Source of the DNA: Symsagittifera roscoffensis | Taxonomy: Eukaryota > Xenacoelomorpha > Acoela > Convolutidae | Length of the DNA stretch: 64,000 nt | NCBI RefSeq assembly: GCF_963678635.1 | Contig: NC_087067.1 | Coordinates: forward strand, 32,774,401 to 32,838,400 | Direction of reading: 5' to 3' | In this document: piece after piece, positions 1-8,547 of the stretch | How the letters are laid out: the number at the start of each line of letters is the position of its first letter | Numbering within the stretch: the stretch's first letter is position 1 | Program-made: the position numbers and the translations under genes | The notes under the pieces: generated by a model | Databases searched by the model: none | The model's input: only the letters and a program-made list of their open reading frames with translations | What the model was told of the DNA's origin: nothing

Positions 1-247
1 CCTGTACACGCTCCGTAGGTTTTGACCAGCCGATTTGGCCATAAAACTCATTGGGCCAAAAAAATTCTGAAAATTGTCAATTTTTCAAATTTTGTTTGAA
101 TTGCATAAATTATAACGTGAGCGTGCAAAATTTTACATGGTATAAGAGCATATTTCTACTCTCGCGCGAGGGCGAGTGTTTTAAAAGTAATGTACATAGT
201 TATATGCTAGTCAGGATATAAATGGAAGCGGAATTACTCAAATGCCT

Positions 248-272
248 AAGGCAGAACCGCAGATTCTGTCTT
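248..272. other. conserved spacer hairpin (representative copy)
   Basis: AAGGCAGAA and TTCTGTCTT form a 9-bp stem (one G-U) around a 7-nt loop. It recurs in every unit about 290-310 bp upstream of U2. No known RNA is recognised here. The deletion breakpoint at the 5' side of retrotransposon copy 1 falls 3 nt from it. Confidence 0.5.
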
Positions 273-481
273 TGTCCACATCGTTAAGCCCATGTCGTAT
301 GTAACGGCACAAACGCAGATGGTTATAACGTAGTCTACTGTACTCTTACGATAGATTTACTAGCCAGCAGGGGAGTTTTGTTAGGGCGAAGTGTCATTAT
401 GGCTACCTCTTTTCAACTTTCCCCCTTGACCTTTCATAAGTTGGTCCGGGAGCAACCCAGCTCTCAACCCAGTCGGATAAA

Positions 482-558
482 TATAAATTTTTATGATGCG
501 AGCTGTTTTTTCATTGTTGTGTTCAAGGCATGTACCAAAATTAGGAAAAGGTTTAGTT
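482..558 (+). promoter_or_regulatory. U2 upstream region, candidate snRNA promoter (representative copy)
   Basis: Pol II snRNA promoters usually carry a proximal sequence element (PSE) 40-70 bp upstream of the start. This stretch holds a TATAAAT-like run at 482-488 and ATGATGCGAGCTG at about -66 to -54. The SL gene has a loosely similar CATGATAGCTG at a comparable distance. Because all copies are nearly identical, comparison within the array cannot delimit the element, so the boundaries are a guess. Confidence 0.35.
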
Positions 559-745
559 ATCGCTTCTCGGCCTTTTGGCTAAGATCATGTGTAGTATCTG
601 TTCTTCTCAGCTTAATATCTGGCATGCTGGGCATAGCCTGGGACCAATATTAAACTGATTTTTACTTCCCGAGTTAACACCGAAGCTTGCTTCAGTTGAC
701 TCACGGATTGTCCCGGTCTGACACTACCATCGGGAGCAGTCCACC
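559..745 (+). ncRNA. U2: U2 snRNA, unit 1
   Basis: U2 is the snRNA that base-pairs with the intron branch site and with U6. Seen here: the invariant 5' end ATCGCTTCTCGGCC; stem-loop I (GGCC-TTTT-GGCT); the branch-recognition sequence GTAGTA (nt 33-38); stem-loop IIa (TGTCAG/CTGGCA); IIb (GCTGGGC/GCCTGGC); the Sm region GATTTTTAC; stem-loop III (GAGTTAAC/GTTGACTC); and stem-loop IV (GGATTG-TCCCG/CGGGA-G-CAGTCC). About 187 nt matches the usual 185-191. The 3' end is placed after stem IV by homology. This copy has C at 606 and G at 642, the latter opening the IIb base pair, so its function is uncertain. Confidence 0.95.
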
Positions 746-1204
746 TGAAAATTCTGAACCTGCAAATTATCTTAATAGAGTGAAGATGTCAGTATGAAGA
801 GTCTAATTGAGCCTGGTGAATTGCGCGAACGGCCATAACTTGCCCAAAAAACTTAAGACTTCCAAATTTTTCTATTTCTATCGTAAGACCATCGTCAAAT
901 CTTGGGGGACTGAGAAAATGAACCAATTTGGTCGAACCAGTTCAAAGTTATGAGTTCTTGAAAGCTCGGTGATGCCAAAAAGTTAAGCCTAATCGAGCGT
1001 GGTGCAAAAAACGAAAATTTCAAAATTTTTGTTCTTTTCTGTCTAAATTTTATTTTTTCAATATCGTATCACAATTTTGGACTCAGAACAATTCCAACGA
1101 GCCCAAAACGACTTCTTTAGCTTCAGTGTTCGTGGAGTAATCATCAGTTCAAATTTTGGGGGGAGCTGAAATTCGGCCATTTTGGAAGAAAATCGACCTA
1201 AAAC

Positions 1205-1347
1205 CTAACTTTTCAGTTAGTGCAATTTTTTTCTTGTATTTTTCATAAAATGGGAAGCTCTCTGCTGTCGCAGAGTGCATTCAAAGAAACTTATCAAATA
1301 GATTTGAAAACTTACCTATTTAATAAGTTTATCACAACAATTAGGCT
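1205..1347 (-). ncRNA. candidate spliced-leader (SL) RNA, unit 1
   Basis: On the - strand, a perfect 5' splice site AG|GTAAGT lies at 1317-1310, so a leader exon would end at 1316. The exon end AAACTTATTAAATAG (1330-1316) pairs with CTATTTGATAAGTTT (1301-1287) over 15 bp with one G-U, leaving the splice site at the stem-loop boundary, as in known SL RNAs. Next come a stem CTCTGC-GACA-GCAGAG with flanking pairs (1278-1257), a single-stranded Sm-like CATTTTATG (1252-1244), and A/T-rich 3' hairpins (about 1240-1205). The total of about 125-143 nt is slightly long for an SL RNA. The 5' end is unproven and could lie anywhere from about 1346 to 1355. The alternative is an unrelated structured spacer. 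Confidence 0.68.
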
Positions 1348-1430
1348 AAAAGCATCTATCAGTATCCTGGCTGGTATTCGACCATATGCCACTAACGTTG
1401 AGTGAGTAGCTATCATGCCATCGATGGTCA
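1348..1430 (-). promoter_or_regulatory. SL RNA upstream region, candidate promoter (representative copy)
   Basis: This is the sequence immediately upstream of the inferred SL exon. It contains CATGATAGCTG (in type A units; AGCCG in type B) at roughly -55 to -70, where an snRNA-type PSE is expected, and the palindrome CCATCGATGG. The identification rests on position and a weak resemblance to the U2 upstream region. Confidence 0.3.
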
Positions 1431-1998
1431 TCTAAGACACCCTGTACACGCTCCGTAGGTTTTGACCAGCCGATTTGGCCATAAAACTCATTGGGCCAAA
1501 AAAATTCTGAAAATTGTCAATTTTTCAAATTTTGTTTGAATTGCATAAATTATAACGTGAGCGTGCAAAATTTTACATAGTATAAGAGCATATTTCTACT
1601 CTCGCGCGAGCGCGAGTGTTTTAAAAGTAATGTACATAGTTATATGCTAGTCAGGATATAAATGGAAGCGGAATTACTCAAATGCCTAAGGCAGAACCGC
1701 AGATTCTGTCTTTGTCCACATCGTTAAGCCCATGTCGTATGTAACGGCACAAACGCAGATGGTTATAACGTAGTCTACTGCACTCTTACGATAGATTTAC
1801 TAGCCAGCAGGGGAGTTTTGTTAGGGCGAAGTGTCATTATGGCTACCTCTTTTCAACTTTCCCCCTTGACCTTTCATAAGTTGGTCCGGGAGCAACCCAG
1901 CTCTCAACCCAGTCGGATAAATATAAATTTTTATGATGCGAGCTGTTTTTTCATTGTTGTGTTCAAGGCATGTACCAAAATTAGGAAAAGGTTTAGTT

Positions 1999-2185
1999 AT
2001 CGCTTCTCGGCCTTTTGGCTAAGATCATGTGTAGTATCTGTTCTTGTCAGCTTAATATCTGGCATGCTGGGCATAGCCTGGCACCAATATTAAACTGATT
2101 TTTACTTCCCGAGTTAACACCGAAGCTTGCTTCAGTTGACTCACGGATTGTCCCGGTCTGACACTACCATCGGGAGCAGTCCACC
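1999..2185 (+). ncRNA. U2: U2 snRNA, unit 2
   Basis: All stems, GTAGTA and the Sm region are intact. The loop of stem IV reads GTCTGACAC, a neutral-looking loop variant. Confidence 0.96.
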
Positions 2186-2644
2186 TGAAAATTCTGAACC
2201 TGCAAATTATCTTAATAGAGTGAAGATGTCAGTATGAAGAGTCTAATTGAGCCTGGTGAATTGCGCGAACGGCCATAACTTGCCCAAAAAACTTAAGACT
2301 TCCAAATTTTTCTATTTCTATCGTAAGACCATCGTCAAATCTTGGGGGACTGAGAAAATGAACCAATTTGGTCGAACCAGTTCAAAGTTATGAGTTCTTG
2401 AAAGCTCGGTGATGCCAAAAAGTTAAGCCTAATCGAGCGTGGTGCAAAAAACGAAAATTTCAAAATTTTTGTTCTTTTCTGTCTAAATTTTATTTTTTCA
2501 ATATCGTATCACAATTTTGGACTCAGAACAATTCCAACGAGCCCAAAACGACTTCTTTAGCTTCAGTGTTCGTGGAGTAATCATCAGTTCAAATTTTGGG
2601 GGGAGCTGAAATTCGGCCATTTTGGAAGAAAATCGACCTAAAAC

Positions 2645-2787
2645 CTAACTTTTCAGTTAGTGCAATTTTTTTCTTGTATTTTTCATAAAATGGGAAGCTC
2701 TCTGCTGTCGCAGAGTGCATTCAAAGAAACTTATCAAATAGATTTGAAAACTTACCTATTTAATAAGTTTATCACAACAATTAGGCT
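2645..2787 (-). ncRNA. candidate SL RNA, unit 2
   Basis: Type A copy, same as unit 1: exon end AAATAG|GTAAG, 15-bp stem I, and a Sm-like site between stems. Confidence 0.67.
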
Positions 2788-3438
2788 AAAAGCATCTATC
2801 AGTATCCTGGCTGGTATTCGACCATATGCCACTAACGTTGAGTGAGCAGCTATCATGCCATCGATGGTCATCTAAGACACCCTGTACACGCTCCGTAGGT
2901 TTTGACCAGCCGATTTGGCCATAAAACTCATTGGGCCAAAAAAGTTCTGAAAATTGTCAATTTTTCAAATTTTGTTTGAATTGCATAAATTATAACGTAA
3001 GCGTGCAAAATTTTACATGGTATAAGAGCATATTTCTACTCTCGCGCGAGGGCGAGTGTTTTAAAAGTAATGTACATAGTTATATGCTAGTCAGGATATA
3101 AATGGAAGCGGAATTACTCAAATGCCTAAGGCAGAACCGCAGATTCTGTCTTTGTCTACATCGTTAAGCCCATGTCGTATGTAACATCACAAACGCAGAT
3201 GGTTATAACGTAGTCTACTGTACTCTTACGATAGATTTACTAGCCAGCAGGGGAGTTTTGTTAGGGCGAAGTGTCATTATGGCTACCTCTTTTCAACTTT
3301 CCCCCTTGACCTTTCATAAGTTGGTCCGGGAGCAACCCAGCTCTCAACCCAGTCGGATAAATATAAATTTTTATGATGCGAGCTGTTTTTTCATTGTTGT
3401 GTTCAAGGCATGTACCAAAATTAGGAAAAGGTTTAGCT

Positions 3439-3625
3439 ATCGCTTCTCGGCCTTTTGGCTAAGATCATGTGTAGTAGCTGCTCTTGTCAGCTTAATATCT
3501 GGCATGCTGGGCATAGCCTGGCACCAATATTAAACTGATTTTTACTTCCCGAGTTAACACCGAAGCTTGCTTCAATTGACTCACGGATTGTCCCGGTCTT
3601 ACACTACCATCGGGAGCAGTCCACC
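3439..3625 (+). ncRNA. U2: U2 snRNA variant (GTAGTAG), unit 3
   Basis: The base after the branch-recognition sequence is G instead of T (nt 39), followed by a T-to-C change in the next segment. One base at the top of stem III is changed to A, giving an unpaired position. GTAGTA itself is intact. Confidence 0.93.
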
Positions 3626-4084
3626 TGAAAATTCTGAACCTGCAAATTATCTTAATAGAGTGAAGATGTCAGTATGAAGAGTCTAATTGAGCCTGGTGAA
3701 TTGCGCGAACGGCCATAACTTGCCCAAAAAACTTAAGACTTCCAAATTTTTCTATTTCTATCGTAAGACCATCGTCAAATCTTGGGGGACTGAGAAAATG
3801 AACCAATTTGGTCGAACCAGTTCAAAGTTATGAGTTCTTGAAAGCTCGGTGATGCCAAAAAGTTAAGCCTAATCGAGCGTGGTGCAAAAAACGAAAATTT
3901 CAAAATTTTTGTTCTTTTCTGTCTAAATTTCATTTTTTCAATATCGTATCACAATTTTGGACTCAGAACAATTCCAACGAGCCCAAAACGACTTCTTTAG
4001 CTTCAGTGTTCGTGGAGTAATCATCAGTTCAAATTTTGGGGGGAGCTGAAATTCGGCCATTTTGGAAGAAAATCGACCTAAAAC

Positions 4085-4227
4085 CTAACTTTTCAGTTAG
4101 TGCAATTTTTTTCTTGTATTTTTCATAAAATGGGAAGCTCTCTGCTGTCGCAGAGTGCATTCAAAGAAACTTATCAAATAGATTTGAAAACTTACCTATT
4201 TAATAAGTTTATCACAACAATTAGGCT
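4085..4227 (-). ncRNA. candidate SL RNA, unit 3
   Basis: Type A copy with all structural elements of unit 1 present. Confidence 0.67.
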
Positions 4228-4878
4228 AAAAGCATCTATCAGTATCCTGGCTGGTATTCGACCATATGCCACTAACGTTGAGTGAGCAGCTATCATGCCA
4301 TCGATGGTCATCTAAGACACCCTGTACACGCTCCGTAGGTTTTGACCAGCCGATTTGGCCATAAAACTCATTGGGCCAAAAAAATTCTGAAAATTGTCAA
4401 TTTTTCAAATTTTGTTTGAATTGCATAAATTATAACGTGAGCGTGCAAAATTTTACATGGTATAAGAGCATATTTCTACTCTCGCGCGAGGGCGAGTGTT
4501 TTAAAAGTAATGTACATAGTTATATGCTAGTCAGGATATAAATGGAAGCGGAATTACTCAAATGCCTAAGGCAGAACCGCAGATTCTGTCTTTGTCTACA
4601 TCGTTAAGCCCATGTCGTATGTAACATCACAAACGCAGATGGTTATAACGTAGTCTACTGTACTCTTACGATAGATTTACTAGCCAGCAGGGGAGTTTTG
4701 TTAGGGCGAAGTGTCATTATGGCTACCTCTTTTCAACTTTCCCCCTTGACCTTTCATAAGTTGGTCCGGGAGCAACCCAGCTCTCAACCCAGTCGGATAA
4801 ATATAAATTTTTATGATGCGAGCTGTTTTTTCATTGTTGTGTTCAAGGCATGTACCAAAATTAGGAAAAGGTTTAGCT

Positions 4879-5065
4879 ATCGCTTCTCGGCCTTTTGGCT
4901 AAGATCATGTGTAGTAGCTGTTCTTGTCAGCTTAATATCTGGCATGCTGGGCATAGCCTGGCACCAATATTAAACTGATTTTTACTTCCCGAGTTAACAC
5001 CGAAGCTTGCTTCAGTTGACTCACGGATTGTCCCGGTCTTACACTAACATCGGGAGCAGTCCACC
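4879..5065 (+). ncRNA. U2: U2 snRNA variant (GTAGTAG), unit 4
   Basis: G at nt 39 as in unit 3. A single C-to-A lies in the loop of stem IV. Other elements are intact. Confidence 0.93.
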
Positions 5066-5524
5066 TGAAAATTCTGAACCTGCAAATTATCTTAATAGAG
5101 TGAAGATGTCAGTATGAAGAGTCTAATTGAGCCTGGTGAATTGCGCGAACGGCCATAACTTGCCCAAAAAACTTAAGACTTCCAAATTTTTCTATTTCTA
5201 TCGTAAGACCATCGTCAAATCTTGGGGGACTGAGAAAATGAACCAATTTGGTCGAACCAGTTCAAAGTTATGAGTTCTTGAAAGCTCGGTGATGCCAAAA
5301 AGTTAAGCCTAATCGAGCGTGGTGCAAAAAACGAAAATTTCAAAATTTTTGTTCTTTTCTGTCTAAATTTTATTTTTTCAATATCGTATCACAATTTTGG
5401 ACTCAGAACAATTCCAACGAGCCCAAAACGACTTCTTTAGCTTCAGTGTTCGTGGAGTAATCATCAGTTGAAATTTTGGGGGGAGCTGAAATTCGGCCAT
5501 TTTGGAAGAAAATCGACCTAAAAC

Positions 5525-5667
5525 CTAACTTTTCAGTTAGTGCAATTTTTTTCTTGCATTTTTCATAAAATGGGAAGCTCTCTGCTGTCGCAGAGTGCAT
5601 TCAAAGAAACTTATCAAATAGATTTGAAAACTTACCTATTTAATAAGTTTATCACAACAATTAGGCT
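5525..5667 (-). ncRNA. candidate SL RNA, unit 4
   Basis: Type A exon end (AAATAG). TGCAAGAAAAAAATTGCA gives a fully paired 5-bp 3' hairpin, whereas units 1-3 have one mismatch there. Confidence 0.68.
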
Positions 5668-6318
5668 AAAAGCATCTATCAGTATCCTGGCTGGTATTCG
5701 ACCATATGCCACTAACGTTGAGTGAGCAGCTATCATGCCATCGATGGTCATCTAAGACACCCTGTACACGCTCCGTAGGTTTTGACCAGCCGATTTGGCC
5801 ATAAAACTCATTGGGCCAAAAAAATTCTGAAAATTGTCAATTTTTCAAATTTTGTTTGAATTGCATAAATTATAACGTGAGCGTGCAAAATTTTACATGG
5901 TATAAGAGCATATTTCTACTCTCGCGCGAGGGCGAGTGTTTTAAAAGTAATGTACATAGTTATATGCTAGTCAGGATATAAATGGAAGCGGAATTACTCA
6001 AATGCCTAAGGCAGAACCGCAGATTCTGTCTTTGTCCACATCGTTAAGCCCATGTCGTATGTAACGGCACAAACCCAGATGGTTATAACGTAGTCTACTG
6101 TACTCTTACGATAGATTTACTAGCCAGCAGGGGAGTTTTGTTAGGGCGAAGTGTCATTATGGCTACCTCTTTTCAACTTTCCCCCTTGACCTTTCATAAG
6201 TTGGTCCGGGAGCAACCCAGCTCTCAACCCAGTCGGATAAATATAAGTTTTTATGATGCGAGCTGTTTTTTCATTGTTGTGTTCAAGGCATGTACCAAAA
6301 TTAGGAAAAGGTTTAGTT

Positions 6319-6505
6319 ATCGCTTCTCGGCCTTTTGGCTAAGATCATGTGTAGTATCTGTTCTTGTCAGCTTAATATCTGGCATGCTGGGCATAGCCTG
6401 GCACCAATATTAAACTGATTTTTACTTCCCGAGTTAACACCGAAGCTTGCTTCAGTTGACTCACGGATTGTCCCGGTCTGACACTACCATCGGGAGCAGT
6501 CCACC
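6319..6505 (+). ncRNA. U2: U2 snRNA, unit 5
   Basis: Consensus copy with GTCTGACAC in the stem IV loop. Confidence 0.96.
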
Positions 6506-6964
6506 TGAAAATTCTGAACCTGCAAATTATCTTAATAGAGTGAAGATGTCAGTATGAAGAGTCTAATTGAGCCTGGTGAATTGCGCGAACGGCCATAACT
6601 TGCCCAAAAAACTTAAGACTTCCAAATTTTTCTATTTCTATCGTAAGACCATCGTCAAATCTTGGGGGACTGAGAAAATGAACCAATTTGGTCGAACCAG
6701 TTCAAAGTTATGAGTTCTTGAAAGCTCGGTGATGCCAAAAAGTTAAGCCTAATCGAGCGTGGTGCAAAAAACGAAAATTTCAAAATTTTTGTTCTTTTCT
6801 GTCTAAATTTTACTTTTTCAATATCGTATCACAATTTTGGACTCAGAACAATTCCAACGAGCCCAAAACGACTTCTTTAGCTTCAGTGTTCGTGGAGTAA
6901 TCATCAGTTCAAATTTTGGGGGGAGCTGAAATTCGGCCATTTTGGAAGAAAATCGACCTAAAAC

Positions 6965-7107
6965 CTAACTTTTCAGTTAGTGCAATTTTTTTCTTGTATT
7001 TTTCATAAAATGGGAAGCTCTCTGCTGTCGCAGAGTGCATTCAAAGAAACTTATCAAATAGATTTGAAAACTTACCTATTTAATAAGTTTATCACAACAA
7101 TTAGGCT
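6965..7107 (-). ncRNA. candidate SL RNA, unit 5
   Basis: Type A copy, same as units 1-3. Confidence 0.67.
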
Positions 7108-7758
7108 AAAAGCATCTATCAGTATCCTGGCTGGTATTCGACCATATGCCACTAACGTTGAGTGAGCAGCTATCATGCCATCGATGGTCATCTAAGACAC
7201 CCTGTACACGCTCCGTAGGTTTTGACCAGCCGATTTGGCCATAAAACTCATTGGGCCAAAAAAATTCTGAAAATTGTCAATTTTTCAAATTTTGTTTGAA
7301 TTGCATAAATTATAACGTGAGCGTGCAAAATTTTACATGGTATAAGAGCATATTTCTACTCTCGCGCGAGGGCGAGTGTTTTAAAAGTAATGTACATAGT
7401 TATATGCTAGTCAGGATATAAATGGAAGCGGAATTACTCAAATGCCTAAGGCAGAACCGCAGATTCTGTCTTTGTCTACATCGTTAAGCCCATGTCGTAT
7501 GTAACGGCACAAACGCAGATGGTTATAACGTAGTCTACTGTACTCTTACGATAGATTTACTAGCCAGCAGGGGAGTTTTGTTAGGGCGAAGTGTCATTAT
7601 GGCTACCTCTTTTCAACTTTCCCCCTTGACCTTTCATAAGTTGGTCCGGGAGCAACCCAGCTCTCAACCCAGTCGGATAAATATAAATTTTTATGATGCG
7701 AGCTGTTTTTCCATTGTTGTGTTCAAGGCATGTACCAAAATTAGGAAAAGGTTTAGCT

Positions 7759-7945
7759 ATCGCTTCTCGGCCTTTTGGCTAAGATCATGTGTAGTAGCTG
7801 TTCTTGTCAGCTTAATATCTGGCATGCTGGGCATAGCCTGGCACCAATATTAAACTGATTTTTACTTCCCGAGTTAACACCGAAGCTTGCTTCAGTTGAC
7901 TCACGGATTGTCCCGGTCTTACACTACCATCGGGAGCAGTCCACC
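7759..7945 (+). ncRNA. U2: U2 snRNA variant (GTAGTAG), unit 6
   Basis: G at nt 39 as in units 3 and 4, otherwise consensus. Confidence 0.93.
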
Positions 7946-8404
7946 TGAAAATTCTGAACCTGCAAATTATCTTAATAGAGTGAAGATGTCAGTATGAAGA
8001 GTCTAATTGAGCCTGGTGAATTGCGCGAACGGCCATAACTTGCCCAAAAAACTTAAGACTTCCAAATTTTTCTATTTCTATCGTAAGACCATCGTCAAAT
8101 CTTGGGGGACTGAGAAAATGAACCAATTTGGTCGAACCAGTTCAAAGTTATGAGTTCTTGAAAGCTCGGTGATGCCAAAAAGTTAAGCCTAATCGAGCGT
8201 GGTGCAAAAAACGAAAATTTCAAAATTTTTGTTCTTTTCTGTCTAAATTTTATTTTTTCAATATCGTATCACAATTTTGGACTCAGAACAATTCCAACGA
8301 GCCCAAAACGACTTCTTTAGCTTCAGTGTTCGTGGAGTAATCATCAGTTGAAATTTTGGGGGGAGCTGAAATTCGGCCATTTTGGAAGAAAATCGACCTA
8401 AAAC

Positions 8405-8547
8405 CTAACTTTTCAGTTAGTGCAATTTTTTTCTTGCATTTTTCATAAAATGGGAAGCTCTCTGCTGTCGCAGAGTGCATTCAAAGAAACTTATCAAATA
8501 GATTTGAAAACTTACCTATTTAATAAGTTTATCACAACAATTAGGCT
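8405..8547 (-). pseudogene. SL RNA candidate interrupted by retrotransposon copy 1, unit 6
   Basis: The splice site, stems and Sm-like region are intact, but the sequence upstream of AGCCTAATTG is replaced by the retrotransposon 3' end at 8548. The gene is cut off from its promoter and probably dead. Confidence 0.65.

Larger units (their letters stand above)
1..8547. repeat. U2/SL tandem array, block 1 (six type A units)
   Basis: Units repeat every 1,440 bp with few substitutions. In unit 1 coordinates: 1-240 AT-rich spacer with the palindrome CTCGCGCGAG near 162-171; 248-272 a 9-bp-stem hairpin; 273-558 spacer and U2 upstream region; 559-745 U2 snRNA (+); 746-1204 spacer with no recognisable gene; 1205-1347 candidate SL RNA (-); 1348-1440 SL upstream region with the palindrome CCATCGATGG at 1419-1428. 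Type A markers are GGGAAGCTC in the SL region, CCATCGATGG, and ATAACGTAG upstream of U2. The block ends where a retrotransposon interrupts the sixth SL gene. Confidence 0.97.

Noticed and set aside
245-320. Possible third RNA gene (5S rRNA, tRNA or another snRNA) in the spacer
   Set aside because: Only one hairpin is visible. No 5S, tRNA box or snRNA signature was recognised.
378-653. 91-codon reading frame repeated in nearly every unit
   Set aside because: It starts at TTG and its second half is the U2 snRNA gene, so the conserved frame reflects RNA conservation.
1309-1320. ACTTACCT resembling the U1 snRNA 5' end on the + strand
   Set aside because: No U1 stems follow. It is the complement of the AG|GTAAGT donor of the inferred SL RNA.
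1220-1405. 61-codon reading frame repeated in every unit
   Set aside because: It runs antisense over the candidate SL RNA and begins at an isolated codon. It is explained by the structured RNA and array homogeneity.
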